Origin: DDH964 sp963806685
GTDB taxonomy: Bacteria; Desulfobacterota; Desulfuromonadia; Desulfuromonadales; DDH964
Assembly (NCBI GenBank): GCA_963806685.1
Contig: CAWDZB010000008.1
Span: forward strand, 1-64,000
DNA: 64,000 nucleotides
Reading direction: 5' to 3'
The notes beneath the pieces are model-generated. The model searched no databases, was not told where the DNA came from, and was given only the letters and a program-made list of their open reading frames with translations. Position 1 is the stretch's first letter; each line of letters opens with the position of its first letter. Below are positions 51,881-59,948 of this stretch, one piece after another. Made by a program: the position numbers and the translations under genes.

Positions 51881-52879
51881 GTGGAAAGCCAGCTCTACCT
51901 CTCCAGCTCCCCCCATGCCCACAGCGGGGTGACCACCGACAAGGTGATGCGCGACGTGATCCTCGCGCTGTTGCCCGCCTGCGCCGTCTCGGTCTATCTC
52001 TTCGGCCTGCGGGCCCTGCTGATCCTGGTATTGTGCACCGCCGGCTGTCTGGCGGCCGAGGCGCTCTGCTGCAAGGGGCTGCAGCGGCCCTTGACCCTGG
52101 CCGACGGCAGCGCCGCGGTGACCGGCATCCTGCTGGCCATGAACCTGCCGCCGTCGGTCCCCTGGTGGCTGGCGCTGGTCGGCGCGGTGGTGGCCATCGC
52201 CATCGGCAAGCAGGTCTACGGCGGGCTCGGCTACAACCTGTTCAACCCGGCGCTGGTCGCCCGGGTGGTACTGCTGATCTCCTTCCCGGTGCAGATGACC
52301 CGCTGGAGCGCCCCGGCCCCCCTGGGCTCGGGGCTCGACGCGGTGACCAGCGCCACCCCCCTGGGGCTGGCCAAGGAGGCGGTGATGCTCCACGGCAAGC
52401 TCCCCGCCGATCTGCAGACCGGCGTCGGCAGCTACCTGCTCGGCAACATGGCCGGCTCCCTCGGCGAGGTCTCGGCCGTGGCGTTGCTTCTCGGCGCCGC
52501 CTACCTCTTCTGGCGGAAAGTCTTGACCTGGCACATCCCCATTAGCTACCTCGGCACGGTGCTGGTCCTCTCCGGGCTGTTCTGGCTGGTCGACCCGAGC
52601 CGCTACCCGGGTCCCCTGTTCCAGCTCGCCACCGGCGGCCTGATCCTCGGCGCCTTCTTCATGGCCACCGACATGGTCACCTCGCCGGTGACCACCCGGG
52701 GGATGCTGGTCTTCGGCGCCGGCTGCGGCCTGATCACGGTCTTGATCCGCCTGTTCGGCGGCTATCCCGAAGGGGTCTCCTTCGCCATCTTGCTGATGAA
52801 CGCGGCGACCCCGCTCATCGACCGCTTCACCCGGCCGCAGAAATTCGGCCAGGTCGTCGCCGCCGGGAGGGAGGCATGA
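51881..52879 (+). CDS. rnfD: Rnf complex membrane flavoprotein RnfD
   Basis: 332 residues from a GTG one base after the rnfC stop. N-terminal SSSPHAHSGVTTDKVMRDVI is typical of RnfD/NqrB. Several membrane helices follow, with the covalent-FMN site in DAVTSATPLG (about 150-160) and FFMATDMVTSPVTTRGML near 265. It is part of the ion-translocating membrane core. Longer open frame upstream is a shadow of rnfC. Confidence 0.94.
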   Translation: MESQLYLSSSPHAHSGVTTDKVMRDVILALLPACAVSVYLFGLRALLILVLCTAGCLAAEALCCKGLQRPLTLADGSAAVTGILLAMNLPPSVPWWLALVGAVVAIAIGKQVYGGLGYNLFNPALVARVVLLISFPVQMTRWSAPAPLGSGLDAVTSATPLGLAKEAVMLHGKLPADLQTGVGSYLLGNMAGSLGEVSAVALLLGAAYLFWRKVLTWHIPISYLGTVLVLSGLFWLVDPSRYPGPLFQLATGGLILGAFFMATDMVTSPVTTRGMLVFGAGCGLITVLIRLFGGYPEGVSFAILLMNAATPLIDRFTRPQKFGQVVAAGREA

Positions 52880-53496
52880 AAGAGATCCTTCGCCTGGTCG
52901 TGGCTCTGACCGCCATCGCCGTCGGCGCCGCCCTGATCCTGTCGCTGGTGGAGAGCGCCACCCGCGCGCCGATCGCCGAGCAGCGCCGGCTGCAGATGGT
53001 CAAGGCGCTCAAGGCGGTGCTGCCCGAGATCGACAACCAGCCCGACAGCGACAGCGTGACCTTGAGCGCCGGCACCAACGCCAAGGGCAAGCCGCTTGAG
53101 CGCACCTTCTACCGCGGCCGGCGGGGAAGCGCGCTGGTCGGGGTCGCCTTCAAGGTGATCGCTCCCGACGGCTACAGCGGCAACATCGAAATCATGGCCG
53201 GCGTCGACCCGGCAGGGACGGTGACCGGCGTCGAGATCCTCACCAACGGCGAGACCCCGGGGCTCGGGGCGCGCATCAGCGAGCCCGCCTTCAAGGGGCA
53301 GTTCGCCGGCAAGAGCCTCGACAACGCCGACTGGCGGGTGAAGAAGGATGGCGGCAGTTTTGACCAGATCACCGGCGCCACCATCTCGCCGCGAGCGGTG
53401 GTCAAGGCCCTCAAGGGGGGGCTGGAGTTCTTCAAACAGCACCGCGACGAAATCGTCAACGCCCCCGCACCCGCCCCCAAGGAGCAGACGCCATGA
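52876..53496 (+). CDS. rnfG: Rnf complex periplasmic flavoprotein RnfG
   Basis: 206 residues: one N-terminal membrane anchor (LVVALTAIAVGAALILSLVE) and a periplasmic FMN-binding domain with the covalent attachment motif QITGATISPRAVVKAL (about 162-177) and ILTNGETPGLGARI. The ATG overlaps the rnfD stop. Confidence 0.95.
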   Translation: MKEILRLVVALTAIAVGAALILSLVESATRAPIAEQRRLQMVKALKAVLPEIDNQPDSDSVTLSAGTNAKGKPLERTFYRGRRGSALVGVAFKVIAPDGYSGNIEIMAGVDPAGTVTGVEILTNGETPGLGARISEPAFKGQFAGKSLDNADWRVKKDGGSFDQITGATISPRAVVKALKGGLEFFKQHRDEIVNAPAPAPKEQTP

Positions 53497-54086
53497 ACCT
53501 GGTCCACGACTTCGCCAAAGGCCTGTGGCGGGAGAACCCGACCTTCAAGCTGGTGCTGGGCATGTGCCCGACCCTGGCGGTGACCACCAGCGCCATCAAC
53601 GGCATCGGCATGGGGCTGGCCACCACCTTCGTGCTGGTCGGCTCCAACCTGGCGATCTCCGCCATGCGCCGGGTGATTCCCGACAAGGTGCGCATCCCCA
53701 TCTATATCGTGCTGATCGCCTCCTTCGTCACCGTCGTCCAGCTGTGCATGGAGGCCTACGTCTACGACCTCTTCAAGGCGCTGGGCATCTTCATCCCGCT
53801 GATCGTCGTCAACTGCATCATCCTGGGGCGCGCCGAGGCCTTTGCCGGCAAGAACGCCATCCTGCCCTCTCTGGCCGACGGCCTGGGAATGGGGCTGGGC
53901 TTCACCCTGGCGCTGTTCGTGCTCGGCTCGGTGCGCGAACTGTTCGGCACCGGCGCCCTGCTCGGCCACTCCCTGTTCGGCGCCGCCTACCCCCCCTTCC
54001 TGCTGCTGATCCTCCCCCCCGGCGCCTTCATCGCCCTGGGCCTGCTGCTCGCCCTGATGAACCGCATCGAGGCCCGCCGCTCCTGA
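53493..54086 (+). CDS. rnfE: Rnf complex subunit RnfE
   Basis: 197 residues with six membrane helices; the start WRENPTFKLVLGMCPTLAVT and IPLIVVNCIILGRAEAFA are RnfE/RsxE hallmarks. It pairs with RnfA around the intramembrane iron-sulphur site. ATG overlaps the rnfG stop. Last gene of the complex; a hairpin follows. Confidence 0.95.
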   Translation: MNLVHDFAKGLWRENPTFKLVLGMCPTLAVTTSAINGIGMGLATTFVLVGSNLAISAMRRVIPDKVRIPIYIVLIASFVTVVQLCMEAYVYDLFKALGIFIPLIVVNCIILGRAEAFAGKNAILPSLADGLGMGLGFTLALFVLGSVRELFGTGALLGHSLFGAAYPPFLLLILPPGAFIALGLLLALMNRIEARRS

Positions 54087-54094
54087 GCCTTCCC

Positions 54095-54124
54095 CCTCCC
54101 GGCACCGCCAGGGGCCGGGAGGGC
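54095..54124 (+). terminator. Hairpin after rnfE
   Basis: 9-bp stem CCCTCCCGG / CCGGGAGGG nine bases after the rnfE stop; no T run, so strength is uncertain. Confidence 0.55.
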
Positions 54125-54340
54125 ATTCTGGATAACCTCGACCAGAATCCCGAAAGTGCCGCCGCCAGGCATCCTCTCCCGTAGAGCCTCATCCGGCAAC
54201 GGGCCACCGATCCCGACCGGGAAACTCCAGGTCCAGTCGCTAACCCTCGCCATGGCAAGTCCTCCGAGGCAAATTGCCCCGACGGGGCAGATTGCCCCAG
54301 GCGCTTGGCAAGCAAGCGCTTGTTTTTGCAGGTTTTTTGT

Positions 54341-54356
54341 TGGCACACCGCTTGCC
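54341..54356 (+). promoter_or_regulatory. Sigma-54 promoter of the Gld-like ABC operon
   Basis: TGGCACACCGCTTGCC matches the -24/-12 consensus closely. Upstream palindromes here differ from the 17-bp site, so a different activator is likely. Confidence 0.75.
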
Positions 54357-54440
54357 CCTCCATCCCCGGAATGCCACGTCCTATCGCGCCGGGCCTCGCG
54401 CCCGGGCTCCCCTACCTCGTCCAGGAAAGGAGGAAGGTTC

Positions 54441-55370
54441 ATGATCGAGGTAACGAATCTTTCGCGTTGTTACGGCCAGCTCACTGCCGTCGACAGGGTC
54501 ACCTTCAGCATCGGCCGCGGTGAAATCGTCGGTCTGCTCGGCCACAACGGTGCAGGAAAATCGACCATCATGAAAATGCTGACCGGGTTTCTCGAGCCGA
54601 GCGGGGGCGAAATCCGCATCGCCGGAGAGGATCTGCAGGCCGACCGTAGCGCCGGGCAAGCCCGCATCGGCTACCTGCCTGAAAACTGCCCCCTCTACCC
54701 GGAGATGAGCGTGGTCGATTCCCTCGACTATACGGCCACCCTGCGCGGCCTGAAGGAGCAGGAACGGCCGGCGGCAATCCGCCGGGCCATCGAACAGACT
54801 TCGCTGCAGGCCAAGGCGATGGCGCCCATCGCCACCCTGTCGCGCGGATACCGGCAGCGGGTCGGGGTCGCCCAGGCGCTGCTCCACCAGCCGGAGATCC
54901 TGATCCTCGATGAGCCGACCAACGGCCTCGACCCGGGGCAGATCGAGCAGATGCGCGAACTGATCCGCGAGCTGGGGAAGACCGCCACAGTGATCGTCTC
55001 GACCCATATCCTGCAGGAGGTCGAGGCCACCTGCGAGCGGGTGCTGATCCTGCGCCAGGGGCGGCTGGCCCTGGATGCCCAGCTGGCCGAGCTGACCCGC
55101 AGCAGCGATCTGCTGCTGCGCTGCGCTGCCCCGGCCGCCCAGGCTCTGGAACGGCTGGGAGGTTTGCCGAACGTGGCCCGGATCGAGCCGGCCGGTGCCG
55201 GCTGCTACCGTCTGCAGCCGCGCCAGGAGCCGGCCGCTGCCGCCGCTGAAATAGCCCGAACGGTGGTCGGCGCCGGCTGGGAGCTGTTCGCCCTGCAGCC
55301 CGAGGAGCGCTCGCTGGAGAAAGTCTTCCACGAAATTACCGCCAAGGAGGTGAGCGCCGATGCTGCCTGA
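54441..55370 (+). CDS. ABC-2 type transporter ATP-binding protein, GldA/CcmA-like
   Basis: 309 residues from ATG 54441 (AAGGAGG upstream). Walker A LLGHNGAGKSTIMKMLTGFL, Q-loop GYLPENCPLYPEMSV, signature LSRGYRQRVGVAQALLHQ, Walker B ILILDEPTNGLDPGQ and H-loop IVSTHILQE, then a C-terminal domain of about 80 residues (SSDLLLRCAAPAAQALERLG). It energises the fused permease downstream, with which it overlaps by 11 bases. Possible roles are gliding-like surface systems, lipid or polysaccharide export; substrate unknown. Confidence 0.88.
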   Translation: MIEVTNLSRCYGQLTAVDRVTFSIGRGEIVGLLGHNGAGKSTIMKMLTGFLEPSGGEIRIAGEDLQADRSAGQARIGYLPENCPLYPEMSVVDSLDYTATLRGLKEQERPAAIRRAIEQTSLQAKAMAPIATLSRGYRQRVGVAQALLHQPEILILDEPTNGLDPGQIEQMRELIRELGKTATVIVSTHILQEVEATCERVLILRQGRLALDAQLAELTRSSDLLLRCAAPAAQALERLGGLPNVARIEPAGAGCYRLQPRQEPAAAAAEIARTVVGAGWELFALQPEERSLEKVFHEITAKEVSADAA

Positions 55371-58245
55371 AACGCTGCGCGTGACCCGCAAGGAGCTCTC
55401 CGCCTTTTTTTCCTCGCCGGTCGCCTATATTTTCCTGGGGAGTTTCCTGCTGGTCAGCCTCTTCGTCTTTTTCTGGGCCGACGCCTTCTTCGCCCGCAAC
55501 ATCGCCGACGTCCGACCGCTCTTCGAATGGATGCCGGTGCTGTTGATCTTCCTGGTGGCGGCCCTGACCATGCGCATGTGGAGCGAGGAACGGCGCATGG
55601 GTACCATCGAGCACCTGCTGACCCTGCCGGTCAGCCCGCTGCAGCTGCTCACCGGCAAGTTCCTGGCCGGCCTGGCGCTGCTGGCGCTGGCGCTGCTGTT
55701 GACCCTGCCGCTGCCGCTGACCGTCAGCTTCATCGGCCCCCTCGACTGGGGACCGGTCTGGGGGGGATACCTGGCGGCCCTCTTTCTCGGTGCGGCCTAC
55801 CTCGCCATTGGCCTCTACCTGAGCGCCCGCAGCGACAACCAGATCGTCAGCCTGATCTCAACGGTGCTGGTCTGCGGGCTTTTTTACCTGCTCGGCAGTG
55901 ATCTGCTGACCGGTTTCTTCGGCAATCGCACCGGGGAGATCCTCAAACTGCTCGGCAGCGGCTCGCGCTTCGCCTCGATCACTCGCGGCGTCATCGACCT
56001 GCGCGACCTCTACTACTACCTGAGCCTGGTCGGGGTCTTCTTCACCCTGACCCTCTACAGCCTGGAGCGGCTGCGCTGGGCCCATGACGCCGCCGGCCCA
56101 CGTCACCGCCTTTGGGGGCTGTTGACCCTGCTGCTGGTCGCCAACCTGCTGGCCGGCAACCTCTGGCTGCAGAACCTCGGCCGGGCGCGCCTCGACCTGA
56201 CCGCCGGGCGCATCTATTCCCTCTCCGACGCCACCCGCCAGTACCTTGGCGAGTTGCAGGAACCGCTGCTGATCCGCGGCTACTTCAGCGCCAAAACTCA
56301 TCCGCTGCTCGCCCCGCTGGTTCCACGGCTGCGCGACCTGATCGAGGAATACCAGATGGCCGGCGGCGGCAAGGTGCGGGCCGAGTTCGTCGATCCCCAG
56401 CAGAATCCCGAACTGGAGGCGGAAGCCAACCAGAAATACAACATCAAGCCGGTCCCCTTCCAAGTGGCCGACCGTTACCAGTCGTCGCTGGTCAACTCCT
56501 ACTTCCACCTGCTGGTGCAGTACGGCGATCGCTACCAGGTCCTCAGTTTTCGTGACCTGATCGAGGTCAAGCGACGCGGGGCAGAGGGGATCGAGGTCGA
56601 ACTTCGCAACCCGGAATATGCCCTGACCCGGGCCATCAAGAAGGTGGTGTACGGCTTCAAGGGGAGTGGCGACCTGTTCGCCGCGATGAGTCAGCCGGTG
56701 ACCCTGACCGGCTATATCTCCGCCGATGCCAAGCTGCCGAAGTTCCTGCGAACCTTCAAGGCCCAGTTGGGTGAGCTGAGTGACGAGCTGCAGAAACAGT
56801 CCGGCGGCAAGTTCAGCTTCAAGCTGGTGGAGCCGGAAGCCAACGGTGGCGAGGTCGCCAAGAAGATCGAGACCGACTTTGGCTTCCGGCCGATGCAGGC
56901 CGGGTTGTTCGATCCCGATCACTTCTACTTCTACCTGACCCTGGGGGACGGCGAGCAGACGGTGCCGGTGGCGCTGCCGCAGGACTTCACCAAGGCTGCC
57001 CTGCGCACGAACCTGACCTCAGCCCTCAAGCGCTTTGCCGGGAATTACCTGAAGACCGTAGCGCTGGCGGTTCCAAAGGCCTCCGCCAATCCCTACCTGG
57101 CGCAGATGGGGATGGAAGACGGCAAAGAGTTCCAGGTGCTGCGCCAGCAGCTGGAAGCCAACTACAATGTCCGCAGCGTCGACCTCGATCAGGGGCGTAT
57201 TCCCGAGGCCGCCGATATCCTGGTGGTGGCGGCACCGAAGCAGCTTTCGAACAAGGGGCTTTTCGCCGTCGACCAGTTCCTGATGCAGGGCGGAACGGTG
57301 CTGCTGGCCACCTCCCCCTACCAGGTCAGCTTCAGCCGCGACAACCTCAGCGCCAGCCCGCAGCAGGGCGTGCTGCTGCAATGGCTGGCACAGAAGGGAC
57401 TGAAACTCGACCGGAAGATGGTCCTCGACCCGCGCAACCAGCCATTCCCGGTACCGGTGAGCCGCAATGTCGGCGGCTTCGTCCTGCAGGAGCTGCGCCT
57501 GGTCCCCTATCCCTACTTCATCGACGTGCGAGACAGCGGGCTCAACAGCGAGCTGCCGGTTTCCGCCGATCTCAGCCGGGTGCTGATGGACTGGGCCTCC
57601 CCGATCGAGGTCGATGCCCAAAAGACCAAGGGGCAGAAACTGACCTGGCTGCTGAAGAGTTCACCCGACGCCTGGACCTCGGACGCCGGTAACCTGGTGC
57701 CGCGCATCGACGAGGATGGCCGCTCCGGATTTACCCCGGGGAAAACCCGGGGCGAGCAGCTGCTGGGGGTGGCCCTGCAGGGATCCTTCACCTCCTGGTT
57801 CAAGGGGAAGACCTCACCCCTGCTTGCCGCCGGCAAGGATGCTGGCAAGCCCGCCGGCGGCAAGAACCAGACGCCGCAGATTGCCGGGGTGATCGACAAA
57901 TCTCCCGATTCGGCGCGGCTGATCCTGTTCGGCTCCAGTGACTTTCTCAGCGACCAGACCCTGCAGCTGGCTTCCAGCACCAGCGGCCAGCAGGAACTCG
58001 GGGCTCTGCAGCTGGTCGAAAATGCCATCGACTGGTCGCTGGAGGATCCCGGCCTGTTGAGCATCCGCAGCCACGGCCACTACGCCCGCACCCTGAAACC
58101 CCTCACCCGCGAGGCCCGGATGCTTTGTGAATATCTCGACTACGCCCTGGTCCTGGGCGGGCTGCTGCTGGTGTTCATCTTCTCCAGGCTGCAGGGCCGC
58201 CGCACCCGCAACCGTTACCAACAGCTGCTGGAAGGGAGGGTGTAA
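55360..58245 (+). CDS. Fused ABC-2 permease and GldG-like auxiliary protein
   Basis: 961 residues. Residues 1-240 form an ABC-2 permease with about six helices (AYIFLGSFLLVSLFVFFWAD, LLALALLLTLPLPLTVSFIG, LISTVLVCGLFYLLGSDLL). A second part begins with a helix (LWGLLTLLLVANLLAGNLWL) and a large extracytoplasmic GldG-type domain (LTAGRIYSLSDATRQYLGEL, LIRGYFSAKTHPLLAPLVPR). It ends with a C-terminal helix (YALVLGGLLLVFIFSRLQ). This joins GldF- and GldG-like units into one chain. It overlaps the ATPase gene and is followed 2 bases later by the DUF4340 gene. Confidence 0.85.
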   Translation: MLPETLRVTRKELSAFFSSPVAYIFLGSFLLVSLFVFFWADAFFARNIADVRPLFEWMPVLLIFLVAALTMRMWSEERRMGTIEHLLTLPVSPLQLLTGKFLAGLALLALALLLTLPLPLTVSFIGPLDWGPVWGGYLAALFLGAAYLAIGLYLSARSDNQIVSLISTVLVCGLFYLLGSDLLTGFFGNRTGEILKLLGSGSRFASITRGVIDLRDLYYYLSLVGVFFTLTLYSLERLRWAHDAAGPRHRLWGLLTLLLVANLLAGNLWLQNLGRARLDLTAGRIYSLSDATRQYLGELQEPLLIRGYFSAKTHPLLAPLVPRLRDLIEEYQMAGGGKVRAEFVDPQQNPELEAEANQKYNIKPVPFQVADRYQSSLVNSYFHLLVQYGDRYQVLSFRDLIEVKRRGAEGIEVELRNPEYALTRAIKKVVYGFKGSGDLFAAMSQPVTLTGYISADAKLPKFLRTFKAQLGELSDELQKQSGGKFSFKLVEPEANGGEVAKKIETDFGFRPMQAGLFDPDHFYFYLTLGDGEQTVPVALPQDFTKAALRTNLTSALKRFAGNYLKTVALAVPKASANPYLAQMGMEDGKEFQVLRQQLEANYNVRSVDLDQGRIPEAADILVVAAPKQLSNKGLFAVDQFLMQGGTVLLATSPYQVSFSRDNLSASPQQGVLLQWLAQKGLKLDRKMVLDPRNQPFPVPVSRNVGGFVLQELRLVPYPYFIDVRDSGLNSELPVSADLSRVLMDWASPIEVDAQKTKGQKLTWLLKSSPDAWTSDAGNLVPRIDEDGRSGFTPGKTRGEQLLGVALQGSFTSWFKGKTSPLLAAGKDAGKPAGGKNQTPQIAGVIDKSPDSARLILFGSSDFLSDQTLQLASSTSGQQELGALQLVENAIDWSLEDPGLLSIRSHGHYARTLKPLTREARMLCEYLDYALVLGGLLLVFIFSRLQGRRTRNRYQQLLEGRV

Positions 58246-58247
58246 CC

Positions 58248-59219
58248 ATGAAACGCGCCATTCTCATTTCTGGCCTGGTCCTGGTGCTCCAGCTCGGCCT
58301 GGCCCTGGGGCTGTGGCTGAAGAGTGACAACCTGGGGACTTTCCACGGCGGCAAGCTGCTGGCGGTCGCCGCCGATCAAATCGACCGCCTGCAGATCGAC
58401 GGCGGCAATCAGGGTCATCTGGTCCTGCAGAAGAGGGACGGCCACTGGCGACTCCCCGACCATTTCAACGCCCCGGCCGACGGCCAGAAGGTCGACACCC
58501 TCCTCTCCACCCTGCTCGGCATCGAGCGTAACTGGCCGGTGGCCCGGACCGACGACGCCTTCAAGCGCTTCAAGGTCGCCGATACCGCCTTCGACCGGCG
58601 CCTGCAATTCCAAACCGGCGACAAAACCGTGGCGACCCTGCTGCTCGGCAGTTCCCCGGGCTTTCGCAAGGTGCATGCCCGGCTGGCCGGGGAAAAGGAA
58701 GTCTACGACATCCCCTTCAGCAGCTACCGGGCCAGTCTCAAGCCCGCCGACTGGATAGACAGCCGCCAGCTGCAGCTCAAGGCCGAACAGATTACGGCCG
58801 TGGATCTCCCAGATAGCCGCCTGCTGGTGGAGAAGGGCAAGCCGAAGCTGGCGAAGCTCGCCACCGGAGAGGAAACCGACGGCGAACACGCCCAACAGCT
58901 GGTCGATCGCCTGGCCGGACTGACGATTCAGGATATTGCCGCCGGCGCCGACCACCCCCTTCCCCACCCGGTCGACCTGAGCCTGCGCCTGGAATTGAAG
59001 GACGGTACGGTACGTCGCTACGACTTTGCCAACGGCGACGACAAGAACGCGGCTCTGCTCAAGGTCTCCTCAGCACCCTATCTGTTCAAAGTCAGCAGCT
59101 CCCTGCTCAAGGAGCTGCAAAAGGCCACCCGGACGACCCTGGTCAAGGCCGGCAAGGCTCCCGCTAAACCGCTGGTGCAACCGGCCGCCACGCCATCTTC
59201 CCCGAAGTCCCGGGGCTGA
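58248..59219 (+). CDS. DUF4340-domain protein of the Gld-like ABC operon
   Basis: 323 residues with an N-terminal signal anchor (AILISGLVLVLQLGLALGLW) and repeated DUF4340 units (AADQIDRLQIDGGNQGHLVL, WRLPDHFNAPADGQKVDTLL, VADTAFDRRLQF). The last 30 residues are rich in Lys, Ala and Pro. DUF4340 proteins commonly accompany GldF/GldG-type transporters; function unknown, probably an extracytoplasmic partner. Followed by a strong terminator hairpin. Confidence 0.82.
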   Translation: MKRAILISGLVLVLQLGLALGLWLKSDNLGTFHGGKLLAVAADQIDRLQIDGGNQGHLVLQKRDGHWRLPDHFNAPADGQKVDTLLSTLLGIERNWPVARTDDAFKRFKVADTAFDRRLQFQTGDKTVATLLLGSSPGFRKVHARLAGEKEVYDIPFSSYRASLKPADWIDSRQLQLKAEQITAVDLPDSRLLVEKGKPKLAKLATGEETDGEHAQQLVDRLAGLTIQDIAAGADHPLPHPVDLSLRLELKDGTVRRYDFANGDDKNAALLKVSSAPYLFKVSSSLLKELQKATRTTLVKAGKAPAKPLVQPAATPSSPKSRG

Positions 59220-59222
59220 ATA

Positions 59223-59262
59223 CCCTGTCCGCCCCCGGCCGCCCCGCCGGGGGCGGACAGGG
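59223..59262 (+). terminator. Strong hairpin after the DUF4340 gene
   Basis: 17-bp perfect stem beginning CCCTGTCCGCCCCCGGC and ending GCCGGGGGCGGACAGGG, directly after the stop, followed by CGTCTT. Confidence 0.75.
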
Positions 59263-59266
59263 CGTC

Positions 59267-59294
59267 TTGACACCTCGCCCCCCGTCGCTAAACT
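59267..59294 (+). promoter_or_regulatory. Sigma-70 type promoter of the lipoprotein gene
   Basis: TTGACA, a 16-base spacer, then TAAACT; 65 bases upstream of the ATG at 59359. Confidence 0.6.
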
Positions 59295-59358
59295 AGCAGA
59301 AAGATTTCCCCTCCACCGTGAGAACTTGCCTAGCCAACCCCAGCTGGGGAGGATCGTC

Positions 59359-59829
59359 ATGAAACGCAGCTTCGTCCTGTTCGTCCTTGTCGCGCTGGTC
59401 CTGTCGGCCTGCTCCCCTTATGCCGGACCGAAAGAGGGGGCCGGCACTTTGATCGGCGCCGGAACCGGGGCTCTGCTCGGCGCCCAGGTCGGCCACGGCA
59501 CCGGACGGCTGCTGGCGGTGGGCGTCGGCACCCTCGCCGGAGCCCTGATGGGCCAGGAAATCGGCCGTTCCCTGGACCGCGCCGACCAGCTCGCCATGCA
59601 GCAGAACGCCCAGTATGCCCTCGAAAACACACGGACCCAGACCACCACCACCTGGCATAACCCCGACAGCGGCCACTCCGGCTCGATCACTCCTGTCGAG
59701 ACCTACCAGAATTCCCAGGGGAAATACTGCCGGGAATACGTGCAGACGGTCTACATCGGCGGCGAGAAACAGCAGGCCTACGGCACCGCCTGCCGCCAAC
59801 CCGACGGCAGCTGGAAGATCATCCGCTGA
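59359..59829 (+). CDS. Glycine-zipper lipoprotein (17 kDa surface-antigen-like)
   Basis: 156 residues from ATG 59359. Lipoprotein signal VLVALVLSAC with the lipid-carrying Cys, then a glycine-zipper region GAGTGALLGAQVGHGTGRLL and LAGALMGQEIGRSLDRADQL, and a C-terminal domain with CREYVQTVYIGGEKQQAYGT and a Cys pair. This is the pattern of the 17-kDa/SlyB-like outer-membrane lipoproteins involved in envelope integrity. It has its own promoter. Confidence 0.85.
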   Translation: MKRSFVLFVLVALVLSACSPYAGPKEGAGTLIGAGTGALLGAQVGHGTGRLLAVGVGTLAGALMGQEIGRSLDRADQLAMQQNAQYALENTRTQTTTTWHNPDSGHSGSITPVETYQNSQGKYCREYVQTVYIGGEKQQAYGTACRQPDGSWKIIR

Positions 59830-59948
59830 CACCTACCACGGCGCCGACCGAGACGGGAGTCCCGCCAATGTTCATGAGGCGCCCGGGTGGGTGGTCCTGC
59901 ACCCGGCCAGCGTAACCTCCCCTCCATCCAGGGCCACAGGTTGCGACC

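Larger units (their letters stand above)
54087..54440. other. Intergenic region between rnfE and the GldA-like gene
   Basis: Holds the rnf hairpin, two palindromes (GGCAAATTGCC-type near 54268-54300 and GCGCTTG-N5-CAAGCGC at 54301-54319) and a sigma-54 promoter at 54341-54356. No gene seen. Confidence 0.6.
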
